A stretch of DNA of 10,085 nt from JAKLIH01 sp964618955 (GTDB lineage: Bacteria > Patescibacteriota > Minisyncoccia > UBA6257 > JAKLIH01), in contig CAZUBO010000021.1 of assembly GCA_964618955.1 (NCBI GenBank), positions 1 through 10,085 of the forward strand, read 5' to 3'. The notes beneath the pieces are model-generated. The model was not told the DNA's origin. It made no database searches and saw only the letters and a program-made list of their open reading frames with translations. Both the position numbers and the translations under genes were made by a program. Shown here in pieces: positions 1-7,652 of this stretch. Position 1 is the stretch's first letter, and every line of letters begins with the position of its first letter.

Positions 1-2
1 AC

Positions 3-749
3 TCCATTAATGATGAAGGAAGTCTTACATCTACCTTTGAGATTGGTAGTCCTAATAGAACATTTAATACTCCACTACAACGTGATAAGAATCTTATTGC
101 CTTTTGAAAATTTGATGAAGCAACAGGCTCTGCTCTTGACTACTCTGGTAATGGACTTACTGGAACTCTTTCTGGACCTGAAAGACAAACTACTATTGGT
201 ACTAACAAAGCTATGTACTATGATGCATCAGGCTCAGATTATATCTCAACTCCTTCTTTTGCTATACCTGATACAGGAGTACTTACGATAGAGGCGTGGA
301 TGAAGAGTACAAATAAAGTTGGGTCACGACAAACAATAGTTGGAGAAAATACCAGTAATACATTGGGCTATCTTCTTGTATATAGAGGGACTAATACAAC
401 TTATTTATGATGTGGATATTCAGATGGAACAATAGTAACTGATTCTGGTTTCAATAATTTTTTTCAAAATTTAGATAATCAATGGGTCCATATAGTAACG
501 GTTATAGATTATGTTAACAAAAAAGTGTATGCCTATAGAAATGGAGTATTGTTTGGAAATAATACCCTTGGAGGCACACCTCAATTTCCTTTAACTAATG
601 CGGTTAGATATATCGGTGCTTATAATGCTGGTGTTCAGTTTCAACTCACCGATGGCTCCCTTGATGAAGTAAGAATATATAATAGAGGGCTAAGTGTGGA
701 GGAAATTGCTCAGCATTATACTTCTACAAAAGGGGAATTTGGCTTATAA
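3..749 (+). CDS. C-terminal part of a LamG-domain (concanavalin A-like) protein, 5' truncated by the window
   Basis: An open frame enters from the left edge and ends at TAA 747-749, giving about 248 visible residues. It passes two in-frame TGA codons (105-107 and 408-410), read as Trp. The visible part is almost entirely one Laminin_G_3-type beta-sandwich. It opens with LIAFWKFDEATGSALDYSGN, where the first TGA supplies the Trp typical of this motif, and it closes with SLDEVRIYNRGLSVEEIAQHY, a signature end of these domains. Such domains usually sit in repeats or at the tail of secreted or surface proteins that bind glycans or proteins; that role is inferred, because the N-terminus and any signal peptide lie outside the window. 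Codon use differs from the downstream genes: Leu is mostly CTT and C-rich codons are common, whereas pheT and gyrB use TTG/TTA. The family call is confident; substrate and location are unknown. Confidence 0.88.
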
Positions 750-762
750 TCAACAAAATGCC

Positions 763-791
763 TTGATTATTTCTTAAATATTTGTTAAAAT
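763..791 (+). promoter_or_regulatory. Predicted sigma70-type promoter for pheS-pheT-gyrB
   Basis: TTGATT (763-768) and TAAAAT (786-791) are separated by 17 bases. The -10 is preceded by TG plus one base (783-785), an extended -10. It lies in the 68-base gap between the LamG stop and the pheS start. Initiation about seven bases downstream would give a leader of roughly 20 bases. The region is AT-rich, so chance matches are possible, but spacing and the TG extension support it. Confidence 0.55.
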
Positions 792-817
792 ATACATATA
801 AAATTAAGTAGATTTTT

Positions 818-1882
818 ATGGATTTAAAAGAGATTGATAGCTTGGAATTACAGCTAGAAAATGAATTGCGTCAAATTAAAAATGCTGACGAATTAGAAAA
901 ATTTAGAGTTAAATATTTGGCTCGTAAAGGCGAGTTGAATGATTTTTTTGAGCAATTAAAAACTTTAGAAGTTAATGATAAAAGAATTTTTGGACCAAGA
1001 CTGAATGAATTAAAAAAGAATATTGAAAATGTTTTTGAGCAAGTCAAAAACGGTTTTTCAAATTCTAAAGAAGATATGTTTTTTGATTATACCATACCTG
1101 GAATTAAAAAAGAAATTGGATCATTGCATCCGATTACTTTAATGACTAGACATATGCTTAAAGTGTTTGATTCTTTCGGGTTTGAAATAATGGAAGCCGG
1201 TGAGGTTGAAAGTGAATATTATAATTTTGATAGTTTAAATATTGAAAAAGACCACCCAGCAAGAGATTCATGAGATACTTTTTGATTAGATAAGAAATAT
1301 ATTTTACCAGTCGAAAATAAAAAAGATGAATTTAAATCCAAGAATTTGTTATTAAGAACTCATACTAGTCCGGTGCAGATGAGATATATGGAGAAGAACA
1401 ATCCACCTTTTAGAATGGTAGCTCCAGGTAAAGCTTTTCGTTATGAAGCTACTGACGCAAGACATGATTTTCAATTTAATCATTTTGAAGGATTGATGGT
1501 AGGTGAAGATATTAGTTTGGCTAATTTCAAATCAATCATTACTGATATGATTCGTGAGATTATTGGTCAAAAAGATTTGAAAGTTCGTTTGCGTCCTAGT
1601 TATTTTCCTTTTGTTTCCCCAGGATTAGAAGTGGATGTGGAATGTTTTAAATGTCATGGTAATGGAGAGAAGTGCTCTCTATGTTCTAGTAGTGGTTGAA
1701 TTGAAATGGGGGGAGCAGGAATGGTGCATCCAAATCTATACAAAGCGGCCAAGTGAGATAAATACAATTATCAAGGATTTGCTTTTGGTTTTGGAGTGGA
1801 AAGATTTGCGATGATAAAATATCAAATCCCAGATATTAGATGATTTAATTCAGGTGATTTGAGATTTTCAAAGCAGTTCTAA
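818..1882 (+). CDS. pheS: Phenylalanine--tRNA ligase alpha subunit
   Basis: Catalytic subunit of the class II (alpha-beta)2 cytoplasmic enzyme that charges tRNA-Phe with phenylalanine using ATP; 354 residues, close to the usual size. Residues 1-85 form the charged N-terminal coiled coil, including YLARKGEL. The core then shows DHPARD followed by Trp-DTF-Trp-LDKKY, RTHTSPVQMRYM, a motif 2 region (APGKAFRYEATDARHDFQFN) and motif 3 GFAFGFGVERFAM near residues 320-330. Five in-frame TGA codons, at 1271, 1283, 1697, 1754 and 1841 (residues 152, 156, 294, 313 and 342), encode Trp. The one at 294 gives GWIE, a Trp conserved in PheS. No TGG is used. A CxxC/CxxC cluster (about residues 280-290) just before GWIE looks like a zinc knuckle. 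The ATG at 818 starts a standard N-terminus; there is no clear Shine-Dalgarno site. pheT follows after 23 bases. Confidence 0.97.
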
Positions 1883-1905
1883 GATTTAATAATTAAATTT
1901 GTTTT

Positions 1906-3960
1906 ATGCTCTATTCATATAATTTATTACAAAGTTTTGTAAAGCAAAAATTAGTAAGTGCTAGTAAGCTAAGCGAGATGTTTAATATGTGTTTGGGAGA
2001 TTGTAGCTTTAAAAAAGTCAATAATGACTATGTTTTTGATATTGAGTTAACTCCTAATAGGGTTACAGTTTTGGCTGGACATAAGAATATGGCTAAAGAA
2101 GTTTGCGCTATATTAGGATTTGATTTTAAGACTGAAAAAGAATACAAAATTGCTAAAGTTACAAAGCCAATTGTGATGAGCGTAAAGAATGAAGCTAAGA
2201 ATTCTTGTGAAGGATACTTGGGAATAGTTTTGACAAATATCAAAATTAAAGAATCACCGCAATTCATTAAAGATGCTTTAAATAATTGTGGATTAAGAGC
2301 AATTAATAACGTAGTTGATATTACTAACTATGTAATGTTGGTATTAGGACAACCAATGCATGCTTTTGATTATGACAAGATAGAAGGAAGTAAGATCAAT
2401 GTTCGTTATGCTTTGAAGGGCGAAGAGATTACAGTTTTGACTGGAGATAAATATGTTTTAAATGAAAATATTTTGGTAATAGCTGATAGTGTAAAGCCTA
2501 TGGCTATTGCTGGAATCAAAGGTGGAGTTACTGGTGAGATTGATAAGAATACTAAAACTATTATGATTGAAAGTGCTAATTTTAATAGTGTTGATATTTA
2601 CAAAACTTCTAAAGCTTTAGGATTAGTTACTGATGCTTCAGTTCGTTTTAGTCATAAGTTAGATTTGAGCGTTACTAAAGAAGCTTTAAGTTTGGCAGTA
2701 GAGTTATTTGTAAAATATGCTAATGCTAAAGTAGTTAGTAATGTTTTAAAGACTACTGAAATTGATGAGAAGCCTCTAATTATTCCTTTTAATTTAGCAA
2801 GGGTTACAAAGTTAGTTGGTGAAGAAATTCCTGAAAAAGAAATTGAAAAGACTTTAGTTCGATTGGGATACAAGATCAAAAAGATGTCCAAGAATTTATG
2901 AAATGTTTTTGTGCCGCTATATCGTAACAATGTTTTGATTTTTGAAGATGTTGTTGATGATGTGGCAAGAATTCATGGTTTTGATAATTTAAAAACCAAG
3001 GCCCCTGTAGTTGAATTATCAGCTTTGAAAGTAAATGAATTTTATAAATTTAAAGATAATTTAAAGGATTATATGGCTATGGTGGAGATGGACGAAGTAT
3101 ACAATTATAGCTTTATTAATGATTTTGATGTAAAGTTTTTGGATACCGAAAAGAAAGATCAGTTGATTGGGTTGAAAAATTGTTTGAGTGCTAATTTTAA
3201 GTATTTAAAGCCAGTTTCGTTTATTTCTTTGTTGAAGAACGTTAATACGAATTTATCATATTTTGATAAAGCCAAATTCTTTCAAGTGGATAAGAATTAT
3301 ATAGTAGTTAATGATGTTGTTTTTGAAAAAACATATTTGAGTTTTTGTAGTTATGATACAAACAAAAAGAAAAAAGATCAAGAAATACTATTGGAAGTTA
3401 AGGGGGCGATTGAAAGTGTATTGGGTAAATTAGGAATTACTAATTCTCAGTATTATTTCTCTGATAAGTATTTGAAAGGTGAATTTGAAACTCAAAAGAT
3501 TTCTAAAACAACAATGTATATTTATGGGCAGAATGAAGAATTATTAGGGTATATTATTAGTGTTAATGATAATACTAAGGTGGAATACAAGATAAAAAAT
3601 GATCAGAAAAATCCTTCGGTAGTTTTAGGTGAGATTGATTTGGAAAAGTTATTCAAGCTAGTTCAAAAATCAATTGATTTTAAAGCAATTCCTAAATTCC
3701 CTTCAAGTATTAGAGATATTTCAGTAATGGTTGGTAATAGAGTTTTGGTGAATGATGTTATGCAGGATATTCAGTTATTAAAGATTGATGATTTGAAGGA
3801 TATAGATATTTTTGATATTTACGAAACTGAAGGCCAGAAGAGTTTGTCATTTCATTTGATATTTAGAAATGAAGAGAGGACGCTAGAGGCAAATGAAGTA
3901 GAAAAATATCTAGAATTGATAAAACAAAATTTAATTAAGAAGGGGTATATTATTCGTTAA
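1906..3960 (+). CDS. pheT: Phenylalanine--tRNA ligase beta subunit, short form lacking the N-terminal tRNA-binding (EMAP-like) domain
   Basis: Partner of PheS; it builds the tetramer, binds tRNA and carries the B3/B4 editing domain that clears Tyr-tRNA-Phe. The protein has 684 residues against roughly 800 in well-known bacteria. The N-terminus (MLYSYNLLQSFVKQKL) goes almost at once to VFDIELTPNR, so the roughly 100-residue OB-fold/EMAP domain normally between them is missing. B3/B4 is clear from residue 129 (GLRAINNVVDITNYVM, then GQPMHAFDYDKI). B5 lies near residues 290-360 and contains the single in-frame TGA (2899-2901, residue 332, Trp) before NVFVPLYRNN and EDVVDDVARIHGFDNL. The inactive synthetase-like core follows. 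The C-terminal FDX-ACB domain begins near residue 592 with FPSSIRDISVMV and includes FRNEERTLEANEV. No Shine-Dalgarno site is seen. gyrB starts 10 bases after the stop, suggesting one transcript. Confidence 0.96.
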
Positions 3961-3970
3961 ATTATATATT

Positions 3971-6550
3971 ATGCAAATCAAAATTAATAAAACTGGAAGC
4001 AAAAAAGAAGAACAGGAGGTTGTTATCAAAAAGCCAGTCGAAAAAGTGGTTGAAAAAGTTGAAGTAAAAGCAGCAAAGGAAAGCAAAAAAGTTAAGGAAG
4101 TTGTTAGTGAAGGTAAAGGTTATTCAGCTAAAGATATTTTTGTTTTGGAAGGTTTGGAACCAGTAAGAAAAAGACCAGGTATGTATATTGGTTCTACTGG
4201 CATTTCGGGTTTGCATCATTTGGTATGAGAAGTCTTTGATAACTCAATTGATGAAGCATTGGGAGGTTTTTGTAATAGAATCAAAATTGAATTACTAGAG
4301 AATAATCAAGTAGCAGTATTAGATAATGGTAGAGGTATTCCAGTTGATTATCATGCGCAGTCTAAAAAATCAGCTTTAGAAACAGTTTTGACAACTTTGC
4401 ATGCTGGTGGTAAGTTTGGTGGAGATTCATACAAGATATCTGGAGGTTTACATGGTGTTGGTGTGTCAGTAGTCAATGCCTTATCAAGTTATTTAAAAGC
4501 TGAAGTATATCGTGATGGATTTTTGTATACCCAGGAATATTCTAAAGGCAAACCAACATCCCAAGTAACTAAAGTAAAGAGTAAAGAAAAAATTGAACAT
4601 GGAACTAGAATCACTTTTGAACCAGATCAAACTATTATGCAGGAAATACGTTTTGATTGAAAAACTATTTTAGATCATATTCGCGAACAAGCCTATTTGG
4701 TTCGAAAAATTCAAATTGATTTAGCAGATAGAAGAGAGAAAAAAGATGAAAAAGATTATACCTTCTATTTTGAAAATGGAATAGTTGCATTTTTGAATTA
4801 TTTGATTAGAGATCATGAAACGAAATCAATTCAAAAGAATATTTTTTATGTTTCTGATACGTCTAATGAGATTGATGTTGAGATTGCTTTATCTTATGTT
4901 GATGAGATTGAGACTTCGGAATTAGCTTTTGCTAATAATATTCATACTCCAGAAGGAGGTATGCATTTGACTGGATTTCGTTCAGCTTTGACTCGGGTAT
5001 TAAATGATTATTTGAAGAAGACTTATGCAAAGGAGAATTTATCTTTAACGGGGGATGATGTTAGAGAAGGCTTAATGGTGATTGTATCAGTCAAGATTCG
5101 TGAGCCACAATTCGAAGGTCAGACAAAAGCAAAATTAGGAAATCCTGAAGCTAGAGTTGCGGTTGATCAAGTTATGTCAAAAGCATTTCGTGATTTCCTA
5201 GAGAAGAATCCAGAGGATGTCAAAAGAATTATTGAAAAATGTTTAATTTCTGCTAAGGCAAGATCAGCAGCTAAGTTGGCACGTGAAAATGTTTTACGTA
5301 AGAGTGTTATGGAACATACTACATTGCCAGGTAAGTTAGCTGATTGTATTTCTCGTAAGGCTGAGAATTCAGAGTTATTTATAGTTGAGGGCGACAGCGC
5401 TGGTGGTTGTTTTTCAGGCGATACTAAAATTAAATTAACTGATGGACGTAATTTATCTTTTGTGGAGTTAATAAAAGAAGATTTGGAAGGAAAGAAAAAT
5501 TATTGTTATACTATTATAGATGATGGTAGTATTGATGTTGCTGAAATTAAAAATTCAAGAAAGACAAAAGAAAATCAGAAAGTTTTAAAAATTGTTTTAG
5601 ATAACGACGAAGAGATTGTTTGTACATTGGACCATAAGTTCATGTTAAGAGATGGAGAATACAAAGAGGCAGATACTTTAAACGAAGAAGATATATTAAA
5701 AACTGATAATATTGAAATTAAATTAAAATCTAAAGAATATTTAGATGAACTAATCGATGTCTATGATTTGGAAATTGAGAATACTCATAATTTTGCTTTA
5801 GCAAGTGGAGTGTTTGTCCATAATAGTGCCAAACAAGGACGAGATCGTCATACCCAGGCAATATTGCCATTGCGTGGTAAGATTTTGAATGTTGAAAAGG
5901 CAAGATTAGATAGGATGATGGGATCAGAAGAAATTAAAGCAATTATTTTGGCTTTAGGAACTTCAATATCTGAAGATTTTAATATTGATAAATTGCGTTA
6001 TCATAAGATTGTATTGATGTCTGATGCTGACGTTGATGGTGCTCATATTAGAACTTTGTTATTAACTTTGTTTTATAGATATTTCTTACCAGTGATTGAG
6101 AAGGGTTGTTTGTATGCAGCACAACCGCCATTGTATAGAATTCAAAAAGGTAAGACTTTTAGATATGCTTATTCTGATGAAGAAAAAGAAAAGATTTTAG
6201 AAGAAATTCTAAAATTAAAAGATGAGAAAAAAGAAGTTAAAGGCAAGAAAGAAAAAGAAGAAGAGGTTGAGGAAGAGAATATTGAGAATGCTGATAATAG
6301 TGATGAAGAAGTTGAAACTCAGAAATACAAGGGGGTAATTGTTCAGAGATACAAAGGTTTGGGTGAAATGAATCCTGAACAATTATGGGAGACTACTATG
6401 GATCCAAAGATGAGAATTCTAAAACAGATTACAATAGATGATGCTAAAGAAGCTGATAGATTGTTTGATATTTTAATGGGGGAGGAGAGAATGCCTAGAA
6501 AGAAATTCATTCAAGTCTATGCCAAGAAGGTTAAGAATTTGGATGTGTAG
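3971..6550 (+). CDS. gyrB: DNA gyrase subunit B precursor containing a mini-intein
   Basis: ATPase and TOPRIM subunit of type IIA DNA gyrase, which introduces negative supercoils with GyrA (not in this window). The precursor has 859 residues; removing the 139-residue intein leaves 720, still longer than the roughly 640 of Bacillus GyrB. Residues 1-50 are a Lys/Glu/Val-rich extension with no counterpart in typical GyrB. The GHKL ATPase follows: VLEGLEPVRKRPGMYIGSTG, LHHLV-Trp-EVFDNSIDEA, LDNGRGIPV, GGLHGVGVSVVNALS (residue 158 on). The transducer QTK lysine is residue 386. TOPRIM has the catalytic Glu at 473 (EGDSAGG) and the metal-binding DADVD Asp at 685, 687 and 689. QRYKGLGEMNPEQLWETTMDP marks GyrB rather than ParE. 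A charged insert occupies about residues 740-785. TGA codons at 4226 and 4658 encode Trp 86 and 230; one TGG is also used. No other in-frame ATG precedes the conserved domain, so the ATG at 3971 is chosen despite lacking a Shine-Dalgarno site. Confidence 0.97.
5408..5824 (+). other. In-frame mini-intein within gyrB (139 residues, no homing endonuclease)
   Basis: This protein-splicing element interrupts GyrB exactly between EGDSAGG and SAKQGRDR, which are contiguous in ordinary GyrB. Splicing residues appear complete: Cys1 in block A (CFSGDTKIKL); the block B TxxH as Thr73 and His76 (TLDH); block F with Asp120 and His127 (YDLEIENTHNF); block G with penultimate His138 and terminal Asn139; and Ser as the +1 extein residue. 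Only about 40 residues separate block B from block F, too little for a LAGLIDADG or HNH homing domain, so it is a mini-intein that cannot spread on its own. It disrupts the TOPRIM loop just after the catalytic Glu, so gyrase needs splicing to work; this argues that it is active. As I recall, GyrB inteins at this site are known, for example in cyanobacteria. It contains no Trp codon. Confidence 0.95.
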
Positions 6551-6564
6551 AATTTAGATAATAC

Positions 6565-6601
6565 AAAATGGCCTAGGATTTTTTCAATCTAGGCCATTTT
6601 T
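6565..6601. terminator. Intrinsic terminator, probably bidirectional, between convergent genes
   Basis: A perfect 12-bp stem, AAAATGGCCTAG (6565-6576) with CTAGGCCATTTT (6589-6600), encloses a 12-base loop. On the plus strand it runs into TTTTT (6597-6601). On the minus strand the A-tract of the left arm supplies a matching short T run. It sits 14 bases after the gyrB stop and 13 bases beyond the stop of the convergent minus-strand gene, so it probably ends transcripts from both sides. Confidence 0.9.
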
Positions 6602-6613
6602 GATTTAAGTAAC

Positions 6614-7477
6614 TTATTTCTGTAGGAGGATTTCTTTGTTTTCAATACTGAATTGTTTTAGAGTTTCTATAAGTGAATCATCTATCATAACAGGAATACT
6701 TCCTGGCATGAATAGACGTCCGTCCATTATTCTATATTCAGTTTCTTCAACAGGTTCTTTGTCGACAATATATTGAGAGATGCTTTGCATAAGCTGCAGG
6801 AACTGTTTTGGAGTTAATCTCTGGGTGTTGTTGATCCATATCCAGTTTTCTCCAGTTTTTTTATCTTTAGTGAGTATAATTTTGAATGTCGAAATAATCA
6901 TTTTTATTTTGAAGCGGGAAACTGGTTTTTTATGACTAACTATAACGGCGTTAATAATGTCATGATGACGTTTTTTGATTGTCATAAAGTTTGGTTGTTT
7001 TACGATAGCATCTTTTAATGGCAATACAGTTGTTTTTTTGGACTCTGCTTCAATAATATTAGGCTCCTGAACAGGAACATTTTCTGGTGATTCTGATGGG
7101 GGCAAGGATTCCAATAATTTTTGATCTGCTTTTATTTCTTTGTTTGGAGGTTCATTTTCTACTTTATCAATTGCTTTATTGGCAAAGTTAACGTGTTCTT
7201 GCTCGTCAGTGTTATGATTTTTAACAAGAGTACTCTTTTTTAGTGATTTTTTAACGGTACTTTTTTGTATTTGTGATAACAGTGTTTCTAATTGTTTTAT
7301 TGTTTTGGAATTTATAGGATACTCTTTTAGAATGGATTTTTCGTTTAACCATTGTTGCAGTTCTTGTGGTGTGTAGGGTTTTGAATATGGCTCATTAGAT
7401 GTTGGATAAATTGTTACAAAGTGCTCACTGACTGTAACAGTAATTCTAGGAAATTTTAAAACAACTTTCTTAAACAT
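6614..7477 (-). CDS. Protein of unknown function with two short similar ends joined by a disordered linker
   Basis: A 287-residue protein I do not recognise. It has no signal peptide or membrane segment, so it is probably cytoplasmic. Residues 1-70 look like a beta-rich stretch followed by a helix (KFPRITVTVSEHFVTIYP, then YTPQELQQWLNE). Residues about 75-165 are rich in Lys, Glu, Pro, Ser and Thr and are probably disordered. The C-terminal part repeats the pattern (FKIKMIISTFKIILTKDK, then LTPKQFLQLMQSI), suggesting an internal duplication of a small strand-plus-helix unit; that is inference from weak similarity. All three Trp codons are TGG and there is no TGA, unlike pheS. Codons are richer in C than those of the plus-strand genes, which may reflect strand bias or foreign origin. 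Translation is supported by a strong Shine-Dalgarno site, a near-consensus promoter, and a terminator just past the stop. It appears monocistronic. That it is a real gene is likely; its function is unknown. Confidence 0.85.
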   Translation of the reverse strand: MFKKVVLKFPRITVTVSEHFVTIYPTSNEPYSKPYTPQELQQWLNEKSILKEYPINSKTIKQLETLLSQIQKSTVKKSLKKSTLVKNHNTDEQEHVNFANKAIDKVENEPPNKEIKADQKLLESLPPSESPENVPVQEPNIIEAESKKTTVLPLKDAIVKQPNFMTIKKRHHDIINAVIVSHKKPVSRFKIKMIISTFKIILTKDKKTGENWIWINNTQRLTPKQFLQLMQSISQYIVDKEPVEETEYRIMDGRLFMPGSIPVMIDDSLIETLKQFSIENKEILLQK

Positions 7478-7480
7478 TTT

Positions 7481-7488
7481 TCCTCCTT
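7481..7488 (-). promoter_or_regulatory. Strong Shine-Dalgarno site of the minus-strand gene
   Basis: Read on the minus strand, AAGGAGGA lies just before ATG (7477-7475), with four A residues between GGAGG and the start codon. It fixes the start of the unknown gene. It stands out because none of the six plus-strand starts in the window has a comparable site. Confidence 0.8.
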
Positions 7489-7499
7489 TTCATTTTTTG

Positions 7500-7514
7500 A
7501 GCCATTTTATGGCT
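7500..7514 (-). promoter_or_regulatory. Small inverted repeat in the 5' leader of the minus-strand gene
   Basis: AGCCAT (7500-7505) and ATGGCT (7509-7514) form a perfect 6-bp inverted repeat with a 3-base spacer. In the predicted leader RNA this would be a small hairpin about 12 bases upstream of the Shine-Dalgarno site. It could be an operator, an mRNA-stabilising stem, or chance. No known riboswitch fold is apparent in the roughly 60-base leader. Confidence 0.35.
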
Positions 7515-7545
7515 GTATTTCGGTGTACACGGTAAAGTTAATATA

Positions 7546-7574
7546 ATATTACTACAAAATTGGTATTATGTCAA
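7546..7574 (-). promoter_or_regulatory. Near-consensus sigma70 promoter for the minus-strand gene
   Basis: On the minus strand a perfect -35 TTGACA (7574-7569) and a -10 TAATAT (7551-7546) are separated by exactly 17 bases. Transcription would start near 7539, giving a leader of about 60 bases. This is the best promoter match in the window and is oriented only toward the unknown gene. A GTGTACAC palindrome (7523-7530) lies just downstream and could be a protein-binding site. Confidence 0.75.
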
Positions 7575-7598
7575 ATTGATCAAAAGGGGTATTTTTTG

Positions 7599-7627
7599 TT
7601 GTTTTTTGAATGATTTTGTGATATTAT
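7599..7627 (+). promoter_or_regulatory. Predicted extended -10 promoter for gatC-gatA
   Basis: TTGTTT (7599-7604) and TATTAT (7622-7627) have a 17-base spacer, and TG plus one base (7619-7621) immediately precedes the -10. A start near 7634 would leave a leader of about 19 bases before the gatC ATG. The architecture closely matches the predicted pheS promoter: 17-base spacer, TG extension and short leader. Confidence 0.55.
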
Positions 7628-7652
7628 TTAGATAATAAGATAATAAAGAAAT

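Noticed and set aside
10..291. Leu-rich reading frame overlapping the LamG region
   Set aside because: It is out of frame with the clearly homologous LamG translation and has low-complexity composition; it is a shadow.
818..1882. pheS (and pheT, gyrB, LamG, 9360 gene) as pseudogenes broken by stop codons
   Set aside because: Every interruption is TGA, the frame never shifts, and the surrounding residues match the families on both sides, often with Trp expected at the TGA. Recoding explains all cases at once.
2028..2930. Minus-strand open frames opposite pheT (2028-2267 and 2652-2930)
   Set aside because: They lie antisense to well-conserved pheT domains and have no recognisable start signals or protein features.
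4012..4019. AGGAGG-like site inside the gyrB N-terminal extension
   Set aside because: No suitable in-frame start codon lies at the right distance, and the next in-frame ATG is inside the conserved GMYIGS motif, so it does not mark an alternative start.
5408..5824. Intein as a group I intron or insertion sequence
   Set aside because: The reading frame is continuous through it and the insert encodes intein blocks A, B, F and G; no terminal repeats or target duplication are seen.
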